Numbered from the stretch's first letter, positions 30,260-39,604 are shown. The stretch is 64,000 bases of DNA from Bifidobacterium angulatum DSM 20098 = JCM 7096 (GCF_001025155.1 NZ_AP012322.1:1426001-1490000); one strand, 5' to 3'. Made by a program: numbers and translations. Notes: generated from the letters alone by a model not told the origin.

Positions 30260-30395
30260 AAAAGCCAAAATCACCGTGTGTCGCTTGGAAAATCAGCCAT
30301 CATGCAACCTATGCCATCGCCATGGCACGACTGGACGACGGTCGACCGCGCTTCATCTGCCGTTTTGCAGGCCGCCCATAGCCGCCAGCGACCGT

Positions 30396-31436
30396 TCACA
30401 CGCCAAACACGGTCGAGCGCGTAACCAGGTGGGGTTGGATTCTGCTTGTACGCGCCGGCGCCTTCGGCTTCGCGAAACGCTCCCTCACCACGGACCAGCA
30501 TTCCGCCGCCAACGCGTCCACATTCTGCGAGATGGTGGTCAGATCGTTAAGCAGGCCGAATCTGGGCAACACATCGTCGTAGCCCACAATCGACATGTCT
30601 TCAGGCACATGCAGCCCACGCTCCTCCACACGCCGGCGAAGCCCCATGGCCATAAGGTCGTTCTCGCAGAACACTGCGCCGACACCGGCATCCAGCAGGC
30701 GATCGGCGGCCTCATACCCGCTCGAATACCGGTAATCCCCCTTCACGATGCATTCGGCGTCAAGCGGCACCCCGGCCTTCGCCAACGCATCGGCGAATCC
30801 ACGGAACCGCAAATCGGATATGCCATCAGTCCTTTCCACGCAGACGCATCCGACACGGCCCTTCCCCGCATCGCGCGCCCCGGCCGCCAATGAGTCGATC
30901 AGCACTTCGGCGGCCAGTCTGCCGCCCTCCTTGTTATCCACGCCCACACCATCGCAGTACCCGGAGTCAACCAGACGATCCACGAACACCACAGGGCAGG
31001 GGCATTCCTCGACGTCACGGCGCAACGCCGCTTCCTGTGCGCAGGATTGCAGGGCAGGAACCAGGAACAATCCATCGACGCCGCGAGCGGACACGCCGCA
31101 GATCAGCGAACGCTCGCGCTCCCTCGAATCGTCGCTATTGGCCACGATCACCGAATAGCCATCACGAATGGCCACATCCTCCAACGCCTTGAACAACGAC
31201 GAGAAGAACATGTTCTCGATATCGGGCACCACCAGCCCCACCATGTTCGAACGCCGGGTGACCAACGCACGGGCCGCCTGATTGGGCCGATAGCGCATGG
31301 ACGAAGCCACCTTCTGTATCTGCGCACGGCGTTCATCGGAGATGCGCACCGGCTTGCCGTTGAGCACCAGCGAAACGGTCGCCGGCGATACCCCGACCGC
31401 CGCCGCGACATCCTTCAACGTGACCCTGGTCCCCAT
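30396..31436 (-). CDS. LacI-family transcriptional regulator
   Basis: The 346-aa protein has a canonical N-terminal helix-turn-helix and hinge (VTLKDVAAAVGVSPATVSLVLNGK, ending RYRPNQAARALV). A periplasmic-binding-protein-like effector domain follows (VGLVVPDIENMFFSSL, SIVGYDDVLPR). It probably represses the downstream nucleoside genes, through the palindrome at 30240-30259, until a nucleoside or ribose ligand binds. ATG 31436 is preceded by GGAGGGG and is preferred over the longer frame. An ATACCGGTAT palindrome at 31469-31478 upstream could be an autoregulatory site, but this is weak. Confidence 0.92.
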   Translation of the reverse strand: MGTRVTLKDVAAAVGVSPATVSLVLNGKPVRISDERRAQIQKVASSMRYRPNQAARALVTRRSNMVGLVVPDIENMFFSSLFKALEDVAIRDGYSVIVANSDDSRERERSLICGVSARGVDGLFLVPALQSCAQEAALRRDVEECPCPVVFVDRLVDSGYCDGVGVDNKEGGRLAAEVLIDSLAAGARDAGKGRVGCVCVERTDGISDLRFRGFADALAKAGVPLDAECIVKGDYRYSSGYEAADRLLDAGVGAVFCENDLMAMGLRRRVEERGLHVPEDMSIVGYDDVLPRFGLLNDLTTISQNVDALAAECWSVVRERFAKPKAPARTSRIQPHLVTRSTVFGV

Positions 31437-31586
31437 AGGTTCTGCCCCTCCTCGAATTCGTTTCTTCCATACCGGTATACCTCGGACCCCATCGTCCCAG
31501 GGCTCCACCGGTCATATCGTTCTGCCACCAGAATACCGCCGATACAACGATTGACGTACCGATGTGCCAATTCCGTTGCAAAACCG

Positions 31587-31620
31587 GGGCGCGGCCATGG
31601 GACCACCCCATGCCGCGCCC
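31587..31620 (-). terminator. Terminator of the LtaS-like gene
   Basis: A G+C-rich stem pairs GGGCGCGG-CATGG with CCATG-CCGCGCCC. On the minus strand it is followed by GGTTTTGC. It lies 29 bases after the stop of the minus-strand phosphoglycerol transferase gene. Confidence 0.7.
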
Positions 31621-31648
31621 ACCCGCTGCCAGAGGCTGCAGCCGCCCG

Positions 31649-33685
31649 TCACTGCTTCGGCAGATCCATGAAGCCGAGGCTCTTCAGGTAGTTGCGTCCC
31701 GTGGTGATGTCGTACTGGATCAGCTTGTAATCATCCACCAGCCGCTGCGTCTTCTTGTCGAAGTCGCTTGCGGCCATGGGCTTGCCGGAAGCGTCCAGGT
31801 ACAGGCTCTGACCTTCGGGGATGCGCTGCCAGCCTTGGATCTGGTTGACCACCGGCGGCTCCATGGCGGAGATCTTCTGGTGCATCTGCGTCAGGAACGC
31901 GATGAACGGCGATACCTTGGCGTTCATATGCTCGGCCGTCTGAGCCATAAAGAAGTTCGGCGACGTGTATGCGCTGTTCTCCGCCTTGTTGCCTTGCGAC
32001 GAAGACGCCTTGTTCGACCAGATGAAGTAATCAGTCAGATGAAGCGCAAGCGAATTGTTCGAATCCTCGCTGGCGGTCGAGTAGATGCCCGGCAGGTGAT
32101 CACCGTAGAAGACCACAGTGATGGGCTTGTCGATCTTGTCGAGCTGCTTGAGGAACTTCTCGGTCTCCTGGTCGGTGATGGCCGCGCCCTTCTGGTAGGT
32201 CTGGATCGATTCCTGCTCGGTCTTGCCCAGCGCGGTGCCGGTGGTGGATTGCGCGGTGAACTCGTTATTCGGATACCAATCGTGGTATGGCATGTGGTTC
32301 TGCATGGTGATGAGCTGGATGAACTGGTTGGATTTGGTCTTCTTCAGCTCTTCCAACGTGCTCTTGTAGGCCGCTTCGTCGGAGACGTACGGACTGGAGC
32401 CCAGCTTGTCCTGATGGGAGATGATGTCAGGGCCCGTCAACGTGTAGAAGTGGGAGAATCCGAACTTCTTGTAGTTGATGGCACGCGAATACATCGAGGA
32501 CTCGTACGGGTGCACGCCGATGGAGTTCTTCGGAGCGCCCCACAGCTGGTTGATCGTCGGCGTCCAATGCTGCCCTGGCACCAACTGCTGGTAGGGGCTG
32601 GAAAGCGAGGAATCGAAATTGGCCATGCTCATGCCGGTCAGACCCATGTATTCGAGGTTGGCCGTGCCGCCGCCGTACCCGGACGACAGCATATAGCCGG
32701 AGGTGGTGTTCTCCTTGATCTTACGAATGTTCGGCATGGAATCCTTGTTGACCTTCAGCCCGGGCACGCGGCTCGGGTCGGAGAAGGATTCGGACAGCAC
32801 GTACACCACGGTCGAATCGTTCAGATTGGCGCTGCGCTTGGCATTGATGCTTTCCGCCGCCTTTGCGTAGCGTTTGGCGACCTGCTTCATCGTGGCTTCG
32901 GAGTAGCCTTCCGGCTTCTCCATCACCTTCGGATTAAGCTGGCGCAGGAAGGAGACGACCGGGCCGTTGCGCTGCGCGTCGTATACGGAATCCCACATGG
33001 ACGACTGGTCGCCCATGGCGACACTCAGAGTATTCGCCCAGGAGCCCACGGTCCCCGCCTGCATGGCGTACATGCCGAAGAAACCGGCGGGAATGATGAC
33101 CAGCAGGATGCGGGCCGCGGCGTTCGCCAGACCGGTTCGATGGTCGGCTGCGCGGAACATGCGGCCGTGGCGAGCGTCGATGCGGTTGAGGTACAGGCAC
33201 AGTCCAAGCAGCACCAGGAATCCCGCCACCGCGCCGAGGATGATCCACTGCGCGCCGGACGGCATAAAGCTCATGAGATTGCCCGCATCCGATTTCAGAA
33301 AACTCAGGTCGGAGGGGATCACGGCCTCGTAGCGGATGGTGATCTTGAAATGCTCGACGACGGCGATGATGATCGCAAGCGCGAGATATATCGGCGTGGC
33401 CACCCAGAAGCGGTTTGAGATCATCAGCAGGATCAGGTAGACGATGCCGCACAGCAGCAGGTTCAGCACGGCCACGAAGTTCAGGTCGGTCCACATCTTC
33501 GAGACGAATCCCCAGCCGATGGTGGGACTTGACAGCTTGACCCTCGACGTGGCGGTGACGCCCCATTCGAGTATGCCTACGCCGATGGCGTCAAACAAGA
33601 CGAACAGCACCCCGTACAACCAGCCGGGGAACGGTTTGCGTTTGCTTTTCTCGGTGATCTCTACTTCGTGTTCCTGGTTATCCAT
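31649..33685 (-). CDS. LtaS-like phosphoglycerol transferase / sulfatase-fold membrane protein
   Basis: The 678-aa protein has a cytoplasmic basic N-tail, about five transmembrane helices in the first 220 residues, and an extracytoplasmic sulfatase-fold domain. The presumed nucleophile Thr is in SSGYGGGTANLEYMGLTG. Metal-ligand-type motifs are YVLSESFSDPSR near the domain start and FYGDHLPG near its end. Related enzymes polymerise glycerol-phosphate onto lipoteichoic acid or glycolipids at the outer face of the membrane. Bifidobacteria carry unusual glycerol-phosphate-substituted lipoglycans, so the exact acceptor is uncertain. ATG 33685 is the only reasonable start. Confidence 0.88.
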   Translation of the reverse strand: MDNQEHEVEITEKSKRKPFPGWLYGVLFVLFDAIGVGILEWGVTATSRVKLSSPTIGWGFVSKMWTDLNFVAVLNLLLCGIVYLILLMISNRFWVATPIYLALAIIIAVVEHFKITIRYEAVIPSDLSFLKSDAGNLMSFMPSGAQWIILGAVAGFLVLLGLCLYLNRIDARHGRMFRAADHRTGLANAAARILLVIIPAGFFGMYAMQAGTVGSWANTLSVAMGDQSSMWDSVYDAQRNGPVVSFLRQLNPKVMEKPEGYSEATMKQVAKRYAKAAESINAKRSANLNDSTVVYVLSESFSDPSRVPGLKVNKDSMPNIRKIKENTTSGYMLSSGYGGGTANLEYMGLTGMSMANFDSSLSSPYQQLVPGQHWTPTINQLWGAPKNSIGVHPYESSMYSRAINYKKFGFSHFYTLTGPDIISHQDKLGSSPYVSDEAAYKSTLEELKKTKSNQFIQLITMQNHMPYHDWYPNNEFTAQSTTGTALGKTEQESIQTYQKGAAITDQETEKFLKQLDKIDKPITVVFYGDHLPGIYSTASEDSNNSLALHLTDYFIWSNKASSSQGNKAENSAYTSPNFFMAQTAEHMNAKVSPFIAFLTQMHQKISAMEPPVVNQIQGWQRIPEGQSLYLDASGKPMAASDFDKKTQRLVDDYKLIQYDITTGRNYLKSLGFMDLPKQ

Positions 33686-33797
33686 ACGCTTCTCTTCGTT
33701 CGAATCGAATTTCCATTACTTGGCGTAGCATGCTTCAACGCCGCAGTGACTCCGCACCGCTTCTTCTTGTATTCCCTCTTGTGCTTCTTCAGCGTAA

Positions 33798-33830
33798 CGC
33801 ATGGGCGGAGCATTGCACCCCGCCCATGCG
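33798..33830 (-). terminator. Hairpin after the Fur-family gene
   Basis: A perfect 11-bp stem (CGCATGGGCGG with CCGCCCATGCG) lies just beyond the stop of the Fur-family gene on the minus strand. The T-tract is poor. Confidence 0.6.
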
Positions 33831-33843
33831 AATCGGCCACAGT

Positions 33844-34260
33844 TCATTCACTGTGGTTGTTTTTCCTCTGGCAGTCAGAACACAGCCCGAACACCTCGAT
33901 GGTGTGGCTTTTAATGACGAATCCATGTTTTTGCGCAATCCCGCGCAGCCAGCTTTCCCCTGGGGATTCGATCTCGACCGTACGCCCGCAGTCGGTGCAC
34001 ACCATGTGGTGATGGTGTGCGTCATCGCCGCACAGTCGGAACAGCTGCTGGCCGTTGAGACGAATCGTGTCCACCGCACCGGATTCCGCCAGGGAGTTCA
34101 GCTGGCGGTAAACGGTGGCCAGGCCGATGCGCATGCCTGAATCCTGCAGGCTGCGATGCAGATCCTGGGCGGAGATGAATTCGTCACAGTCCGCGAGCTG
34201 GGTGCGGATCGCGTCCTTCTGCTTGGTCTGCCGTTCGATATGTTCCGCCATCGCGGGCAT
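33844..34260 (-). CDS. Fur-family metalloregulator
   Basis: The roughly 138-aa protein has the Fur-type winged helix (ISAQDLHRSLQ, IGLATVYRQLNSLAESG). The dimerisation domain has the metal-binding HHHHMVCTDCG cluster and a second CxxC near the C-terminus (LCSDCQ), a structural zinc site. The family includes Fur, Zur and PerR, and the sensing metal cannot be decided here. The ATG at 34260 shares its A with the purK stop (TGATG), so it is probably translated by reinitiation after purK. A GTG at 34263 and an ATG at 34248 are alternative starts. Confidence 0.9.
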   Translation of the reverse strand: MPAMAEHIERQTKQKDAIRTQLADCDEFISAQDLHRSLQDSGMRIGLATVYRQLNSLAESGAVDTIRLNGQQLFRLCGDDAHHHHMVCTDCGRTVEIESPGESWLRGIAQKHGFVIKSHTIEVFGLCSDCQRKNNHSE

Positions 34261-35447
34261 CACGCCTTAGCCGATTGCGGCTGCAAATCGTCCCAGCAGC
34301 CTGTGGCTTCAAGGTCGGCCACGGTCTTCGCCGTGTCGTCGGTCAACACCGTGATGTGCCCCATCTTGCGGTCATGGCGCACCTCGGCCTTGCCGTAGTC
34401 GTGCACGTTCCATTCCGGATGGTCGGCGATCAGGACGCGCGTCGGCTCCACATGCTGGCCGAGCACATTGACCATGACCGCTGGGCTCAGCAGCTTCGGC
34501 TGTTCCAGGGGCCAGCCGGCGATGCCGCGCACATGGGCGTCGAACTGGTCGAAGGAGCATGCCTCGATGGTGTAGTGCCCGGAGTTGTGCGGGCGTGGGG
34601 CGAGCTCGTTGACGATCACATCGTCGTCCTTGGTGACGAACAGTTCGATGGCGAGCGTTCCCGCTAGTTCGAATCCCTTGGCCAGGCGCAGGGCAAGCTC
34701 GTGGGCTTTGCGGGCCACGGTTTCGCTCACTGTGGCCGGGGCGATGGTCATATGCAGGATGTTGTTGCGATGCTCGTTGCGCACGATGGGGAATGTGACG
34801 AAATCCGTGCCGTTGCCGGACACGAGGATGCTTGCTTCGAAGGCGAAGTCCACGAATCCTTCGAGAATGCTCGGCGGGAATCCGCCACCGCGGTCGCCGC
34901 GTGCGCGAACCTGTTCCAGATCGGCGTCGGACCTGAGCACGGTCTGCCCGTGGCCGTCGTAGCCGCCGGAACGGGTTTTGAGCACTGCCGGATAGTGGAT
35001 CTCGTCGAGTGCGGCGTCAAGCTCGTCGAAATTGTTGACCGCGCGCCATGGTGCAGTTGCGGTGCCGTGGTCGTTGATGAACTGCTTTTCGTTCACGCGA
35101 TCCTGCGTGACGCGCAGCAGGTCGGTGCCTTGCGGGACGGCCGCCAGCCCGCGCACCTCGTCGATGGCGTCGGCGTCCACGTTCTCGAATTCGTAGGTGA
35201 GCACGTCGGATTTGACGGCGAGATCGTGGATGGCGGTCTTGTCGTCGTATTCCGCGACGATCTGGAAATCGGCGACCTGCGCGGTCGGGCAGTCCGGGGT
35301 CGGGTCGAGCACGCCGACGCGGAATCCCATGTAGCGGGCGGAAAGCGCCATCATACGGCCAAGCTGGCCACCGCCGATGATGCCGATGGTCGAGCCGGGC
35401 ATCAAACGCTCAATACGGCCGTTGGTTTCTTCAGACAAGCTGGGCAT
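34260..35447 (-). CDS. purK: N5-carboxyaminoimidazole ribonucleotide synthase
   Basis: PurK uses ATP and bicarbonate to carboxylate AIR to N5-CAIR. The 395-aa ATP-grasp protein has the N-terminal [17 protein letters not shown], the ATP loop [13 protein letters not shown] and the metal-binding [13 protein letters not shown] signature. Its start overlaps the end of purE by 17 bases and its stop overlaps the Fur-family start, so purE-purK-fur form one tight minus-strand operon. Confidence 0.96.
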   Translation of the reverse strand: MPSLSEETNGRIERLMPGSTIGIIGGGQLGRMMALSARYMGFRVGVLDPTPDCPTAQVADFQIVAEYDDKTAIHDLAVKSDVLTYEFENVDADAIDEVRGLAAVPQGTDLLRVTQDRVNEKQFINDHGTATAPWRAVNNFDELDAALDEIHYPAVLKTRSGGYDGHGQTVLRSDADLEQVRARGDRGGGFPPSILEGFVDFAFEASILVSGNGTDFVTFPIVRNEHRNNILHMTIAPATVSETVARKAHELALRLAKGFELAGTLAIELFVTKDDDVIVNELAPRPHNSGHYTIEACSFDQFDAHVRGIAGWPLEQPKLLSPAVMVNVLGQHVEPTRVLIADHPEWNVHDYGKAEVRHDRKMGHITVLTDDTAKTVADLEATGCWDDLQPQSAKA

Positions 35448-35928
35448 TGGATTCGGCCACCTTTTCCTTCAACGATTCGCGGTATTCCTGCAGCGCCTTG
35501 GCCAGGCGCTCATCGGTGGTGGAGAGAATGGAGACGGCGAGCAGGCCGGCGTTCGTGGCTCCGGAGTTGCCGACTGCAGTGGTGGCGACGGGGATGCCGC
35601 CCGGCATCTGCACGATGGACAGCAGCGAATCCCATCCGGACAGGGCGTGCGAGCGCACCGGAACACCGATGACGGGGAGGGTGGTCTGCGCCGCGATCAT
35701 GCCGGGAAGATGAGCCGCGCCACCCGCTCCGGCGATGATGACCTTGAAGCCGTTGCCGCGTGCGGCGTGGGCGAATTCGCCCATCAGTTCCGGCGTACGA
35801 TGAGCGGAAATGACCTGCTTGTGGTACGGGACACCGAACTGGTCGAGGATCTCGCAGGCATGCTTCATCGTCTCCCAATCGCTGGAAGAGCCCATGACCA
35901 CGGCAACTTCGGGCGTGCTTTCGCTCAT
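35431..35928 (-). CDS. purE: N5-CAIR mutase, catalytic subunit
   Basis: PurE moves the carboxyl group of N5-CAIR to carbon 4, giving CAIR for PurC. The product of about 165 aa has the class I PurE motifs [35 protein letters not shown] and the terminal [13 protein letters not shown]. Two ATGs (35934 and 35928) are in frame. GGAGGT is correctly spaced (eight bases) from the second only, so I use 35928. It is first gene of the purE-purK-fur operon and divergent from the DXS-like gene. Confidence 0.96.
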   Translation of the reverse strand: MSESTPEVAVVMGSSSDWETMKHACEILDQFGVPYHKQVISAHRTPELMGEFAHAARGNGFKVIIAGAGGAAHLPGMIAAQTTLPVIGVPVRSHALSGWDSLLSIVQMPGGIPVATTAVGNSGATNAGLLAVSILSTTDERLAKALQEYRESLKEKVAESNAQLV

Positions 35929-36132
35929 TATCATCTACCTCCGTTTATTGAGAATACGTACTCACTGTACCCTTGCCGCCTGTCATTGTGAAGCGCTTTG
36001 CGCCTTACGAGGGTATGTGGGGGAAGTAGGGAGCATTTGCGGAATAATCGAACGATACAGGCCGTACAGCTGTATGATGTGCCATTTGGAGCGAGGAACA
36101 TACTGGCATACATAGAGAGAAGGAGCAGATAG

Positions 36133-38001
36133 ATGCGCGATGGGTTGCTGCGAACCATCACAGGACCGGACGATGTGAAAGCGCTCGAGCCCGGTCAGCT
36201 GACCGATCTATGTGCCGAAATCCGTGCGACCCTGCTTGAATACGGCCATCGGCATGGTGGCCATATCGGTTCCAATCTCGGTTTGGTGGAGGCCACTGTC
36301 GCCCTGCACCGCGTGTTCAGCTCGCCTCGCGACCGCATCGTATTCGATGTATCCCATCAAAGCTATGTGCATAAGATGCTCACCGGCCGCGCCGCCGCCT
36401 ATTTCGATCCCGCACACGCCGGTGAAACCACCGGATTCACCAACCCGGAGGAAAGCGAGCACGACCAGTTCGTGCTTGGTCATACCGGCACTTCCGTCTC
36501 CCTGGCCTGCGGATTGGCCAAAGCCCGTGACGCGGCAGGCGGCAGCGGCAATGTGATCGCGGTGATCGGCGACGGCTCGCTGAGCTCCGGCGTGGCGTTC
36601 GAGGGGCTGAACAATGCGGCCGAGCAGGGCGGCAATCTCATCATCGTGTTCAACGACAACGAAATGTCGATCGCCGAGGATTTCGGCGGCATGTACGGGC
36701 CGCTGGCCCGGTTGCGCGCGTCGGGCGGCACTGCGCAGCCCAATATCTTCAACGCCTTCGGCCTGGACTACCGGTATGTGGAGCAGGGCAACGACGTGGA
36801 CGCGCTGGTCCGGGCCTTCGCCGAGGTGAAGGATATCGACCATCCCGTCGTGGTGCACATTCATACGTTGAAGGGACTGGGGCTTCCGGCCGACGAGGAC
36901 CGGCATGAGGTCGACCATTGCGACCTGTCCGGCAGCGACCCCCATGCCGGCCGCTGCGAGGCATCGCACTGGCAGACGCCCGACGCCGCATTGGACAGGC
37001 CGGATGATCCGCGCAAACATTACGGCAAGCTTGCCATGGCCGCATTGGAACGCCGTTTCGCCACCGAGCCGGGGCTGACGGTCATCTCCCCCGCCACACC
37101 GGGGTCCAACGGCATCACCCGCGCATTCCGCGAACATGCCGGAGCGCATTACGTGGACACCGGCATCACCGAATCGCATGCGGCGGCGTTCGCCGCAGGC
37201 ATCGCCCGCGCGGGGGGTACGCCTGTTGTGGCGACCACCGCATCGTTCTTCCAGCGCGCCTACGATCAGTTCTTCCAGGAGATGGCGTTGAACCGTCAGC
37301 CGGTAACGCTGCTGTCGTTCCTCAGCGGCCTGTCCGGTTCGGACAACACGCATTCCGGCGCATACGATATCGCCATGTTCGGCAATATTCCCGGACTTAT
37401 CTGCCTGGCACCCACCAACGGGCATGATTTCCTCGCCATGCTCGACTGGGCCACCGATCCGGCACGCCGCATGGGCTCGCATCCCGGCCCGGTAGTGATC
37501 CGCGTGCCTGGCGAGACGGTGCTTGACGCCGATTCCGACGATGCGTACAAGGCCCTGTGCGAAAGCACCGCCACGAGCGGCTCCGACTGGCTGCGCTGGC
37601 ATACGGTACGCGCCGGGGCACGTGTGGCGATTCTCGGCCTGGGCAATACGCTGCCGTTGGCGCTGCGCGTGGCCGATGCGCTGCCTTTCGACGCGACCGT
37701 GATCGATCCAAGACAGTTCGGCTCTTTGGACGAGCATGCGCTGCATACGCTGATCGATCAGAGGCATCGTCTGCTTGTCACGTTGGAGGACGGCCAGTTG
37801 GATGGCGGCTGGGGCGCGAAGGTGGCGGCCTATTGCGGCAATCTCCGACTGCCCGCCGATGCGCTCCCCCGCGTGCTGACCTTCGGCGCGGCCAAGGAGT
37901 TCACCGACCGTGTTCCGCTGGCCGAGCTGAACCGCCGATACGGTCTGACCGTCGATGCGGTACGCAAGGCGATTCTTCAGGCTCTCGGCATCAGCGATTA
38001 G
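36133..38001 (+). CDS. DXS-like thiamine-diphosphate enzyme (transketolase superfamily)
   Basis: The 622-aa protein follows the 1-deoxy-D-xylulose-5-phosphate synthase layout. The N-terminal domain has GGHIGSNLG and SHQSYVHKMLTGR, and the TPP/Mg motif GDGS...NDNEMSI lies at about 147-180. The middle domain has the catalytic Glu in TGITESHAAAFAAGIA (about 347), and a transketolase C-domain follows. Two positions that hold the glyceraldehyde-3-phosphate phosphate in true DXS differ. The DRAG(I/L)VG motif is SFLSGLSG (about 395-402), and the YPRG arginine motif is RVPGE (about 457-461). It is therefore a divergent paralogue whose product may not be DXP. An AGAAGGAG ribosome site supports ATG 36133. 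Confidence 0.82.
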   Translation: MRDGLLRTITGPDDVKALEPGQLTDLCAEIRATLLEYGHRHGGHIGSNLGLVEATVALHRVFSSPRDRIVFDVSHQSYVHKMLTGRAAAYFDPAHAGETTGFTNPEESEHDQFVLGHTGTSVSLACGLAKARDAAGGSGNVIAVIGDGSLSSGVAFEGLNNAAEQGGNLIIVFNDNEMSIAEDFGGMYGPLARLRASGGTAQPNIFNAFGLDYRYVEQGNDVDALVRAFAEVKDIDHPVVVHIHTLKGLGLPADEDRHEVDHCDLSGSDPHAGRCEASHWQTPDAALDRPDDPRKHYGKLAMAALERRFATEPGLTVISPATPGSNGITRAFREHAGAHYVDTGITESHAAAFAAGIARAGGTPVVATTASFFQRAYDQFFQEMALNRQPVTLLSFLSGLSGSDNTHSGAYDIAMFGNIPGLICLAPTNGHDFLAMLDWATDPARRMGSHPGPVVIRVPGETVLDADSDDAYKALCESTATSGSDWLRWHTVRAGARVAILGLGNTLPLALRVADALPFDATVIDPRQFGSLDEHALHTLIDQRHRLLVTLEDGQLDGGWGAKVAAYCGNLRLPADALPRVLTFGAAKEFTDRVPLAELNRRYGLTVDAVRKAILQALGISD

Positions 38002-38155
38002 GCTCGGCCGCACGGCCTGTCCATATGCTCGCGTGATGCATGCCACGCATCATGCGTCATGTGTCACGCATCCGCAGATCCGTATACTGCTGCAATCGCG
38101 ATGCTCTTTCACCGTGTGCGAACGGCTGCGCAATGGCCTGGCTTACCATGGTGTC

Positions 38156-38521
38156 ATGGGACATTTCATCAGCCGTTGGTTCATTATGAGTGTTGCGGTC
38201 GCCGTGACGGTGCTGCTGCTTCCGGGCCTGCAGGTCGTCGGGCATCCGCCGGTGCTCGGCATCGTCGCATTTGCCCTGTTCATGGCGCTGATCAACGCCT
38301 CGATCAAACCGTTGACGCATTTGATCGCACTGCCGTTCTCCGTGTTGAGTTTCGGCATCGTTGCGTTGGTCATCAACTGGCTGTTCATGCGCCTCGCCTC
38401 ATGGCTGGCGATCAGCCTGTTCGACGTGGGCGTGACTGTCAATGGATTCTGGTGGTCGGTGCTCGCCTCGCTGATCATCTCGATCATATCGGGTATCGTT
38501 TCGGCGATTATCGGCGATTGA
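38156..38521 (+). CDS. Small four-helix membrane protein, phage holin family IV (PF04020 type)
   Basis: The 121-aa product has four hydrophobic helices with the family pattern: MSVAVAVTVLLLPGLQV, then LGIVAFALFMALINASIKPL with the conserved Asn and Lys-Pro, then LPFSVLSFGIVALVINWLFM, then a C-terminal helix ending SGIVSAIIGD. Despite the name, these proteins are widespread chromosomal membrane proteins of unknown role and this one is not near phage genes. It is convergent with the DUF805 gene over a shared hairpin. Confidence 0.85.
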   Translation: MGHFISRWFIMSVAVAVTVLLLPGLQVVGHPPVLGIVAFALFMALINASIKPLTHLIALPFSVLSFGIVALVINWLFMRLASWLAISLFDVGVTVNGFWWSVLASLIISIISGIVSAIIGD

Positions 38522-38541
38522 ACGCACTGGCGGCAATGCAC

Positions 38542-38584
38542 AACGGGCGGGGACGCGATTCAGAGGCATCGATCCCCGCCCGTT
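38542..38584. terminator. Bidirectional terminator
   Basis: A perfect 12-bp stem (AACGGGCGGGGA with TCCCCGCCCGTT) lies between two convergent genes, with TTCTTTCC on the plus side. It probably serves both genes. Confidence 0.75.
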
Positions 38585-38603
38585 CTTTCCGGCAAACGAA
38601 CAG

Positions 38604-39182
38604 CTACTTGTCGCCCCGCTTGTCGAAGCGTCTGCCCTCAGGCTTGCCGGGTCTCGTGTACAGCCAGATCTGCAATACCACGGCGGCCAGCTGCAGAAGC
38701 AGTCCGACCAGTACCGTCCCGACCGCGCCGCCGTTGAACTGCTGGGCGACGCCCCTGGCCAGAGTGTCCGCGAACTGCGTCGGATAGATGGTGCCGAGCG
38801 CGCTGATCACTTTGATGACGGGAGACACCTGGATGCACAGTCCGGCGACGTTGCCTATGCACGGCGCCAGCGCCCACCAGCCGGACATATTCGCATCATG
38901 CAGACGGCGCACCGATACGGCCAGCATCGGAACGAGCACAAACAGCCACCATCCGTAGACCGCAAGGACGAAGCTTTCGAAGAAATACTCCAACACGATG
39001 AACAGCACGTCGATAAGGCAGACGTACAGCAGCGCCCACCAGTATTCGCCGCGGCTGGCACGGCCGGAAAAGATCCGCCACTTCTTCAGCAAGCGGCTGC
39101 TCGCCTCCTGAAAACCAATTCCGACAAACGGCTGGTCGAGTGGCGGCACGGTCTTCGCTCTATCTGATCTCGCGGTATCCAT
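38604..39182 (-). CDS. DUF805 membrane protein
   Basis: The product of about 192 aa has the DUF805 signature: FSGRASRGEYWWALLYV before helix 1, then helices with VRRLHDANMSGWWAL, the conserved Arg-Arg-Leu-His-Asp block, and more hydrophobic segments. The tail is basic. DUF805 proteins are small integral membrane proteins of unknown function. ATG 39182 is preceded by a GGGGG stretch ten bases away; GTG 39188 is an alternative. Convergent with the holin-like gene. Confidence 0.85.
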   Translation of the reverse strand: MDTARSDRAKTVPPLDQPFVGIGFQEASSRLLKKWRIFSGRASRGEYWWALLYVCLIDVLFIVLEYFFESFVLAVYGWWLFVLVPMLAVSVRRLHDANMSGWWALAPCIGNVAGLCIQVSPVIKVISALGTIYPTQFADTLARGVAQQFNGGAVGTVLVGLLLQLAAVVLQIWLYTRPGKPEGRRFDKRGDK

Positions 39183-39381
39183 AATCACTATGCCCCCTAT
39201 GGGAAGTCAATGCCTCTTTGCACTCCAACTATACCTATGCCCATCTGCCCTGCAGCGCATATCCACGCGCCGGCAAGCCTTCCCACCCGCACTATGGCAC
39301 GATTCCGGCGTAGGGGTTGCGACCGGCCCGCCGTGACCAATACCCTCGCCGGGATATCGGAAAAACTAGACAATATGAGAA

Positions 39382-39411
39382 AATCCTTGGAACCATGCGA
39401 TTCCAAGGATT
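39382..39411 (-). terminator. Terminator of tRNA-Arg
   Basis: A perfect 11-bp stem (AATCCTTGGAA with TTCCAAGGATT) lies right after the tRNA on the minus strand and is followed by TTCTC. Confidence 0.75.
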
Positions 39412-39416
39412 ATTCG

Positions 39417-39490
39417 TGACCCCGGCCGGGCTCGAACCGGCGACCCTGAGATTAGAAGTCACATGCTCTATCCAGCTGAGCTACGGGGCC
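39417..39490 (-). tRNA. tRNA-Arg (anticodon UCU)
   Basis: Read on the minus strand the 74-base gene folds as a cloverleaf. Acceptor arms GGCCCCG/CGGGGTC include one G-U pair. A D-arm GCTCAGCTGGATAGAGC, an anticodon loop CTTCTAA (anticodon TCT), and a T-arm with GGTTCGAGCC are present. The discriminator is A and no CCA is encoded. It reads AGA/AGG arginine codons. No integrase or attachment duplication was seen near it. Confidence 0.92.
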
Positions 39491-39604
39491 AAACCAAACC
39501 CATCATAATGGGGGGTGCATAAATAGACACGCGCCGCACCTGCCTGATTTCCAGATTCCGGACGTTTCCGCCCAACCTGTGGCATCGGCGGCGATGCCTC
39601 GATC

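Noticed and set aside
36208-38046. 612-aa minus-strand ORF
   Set aside because: It is the antisense shadow of the DXS-like gene, without recognisable domains or a ribosome site.
38156-38521. Prophage holin
   Set aside because: The protein belongs to a family named after holins but stands among core genes with no endolysin, tail or integrase genes nearby.
39417-39490. tRNA-Arg as an integration site
   Set aside because: I saw no integrase gene and no direct repeat of the tRNA 3' end in the neighbourhood.
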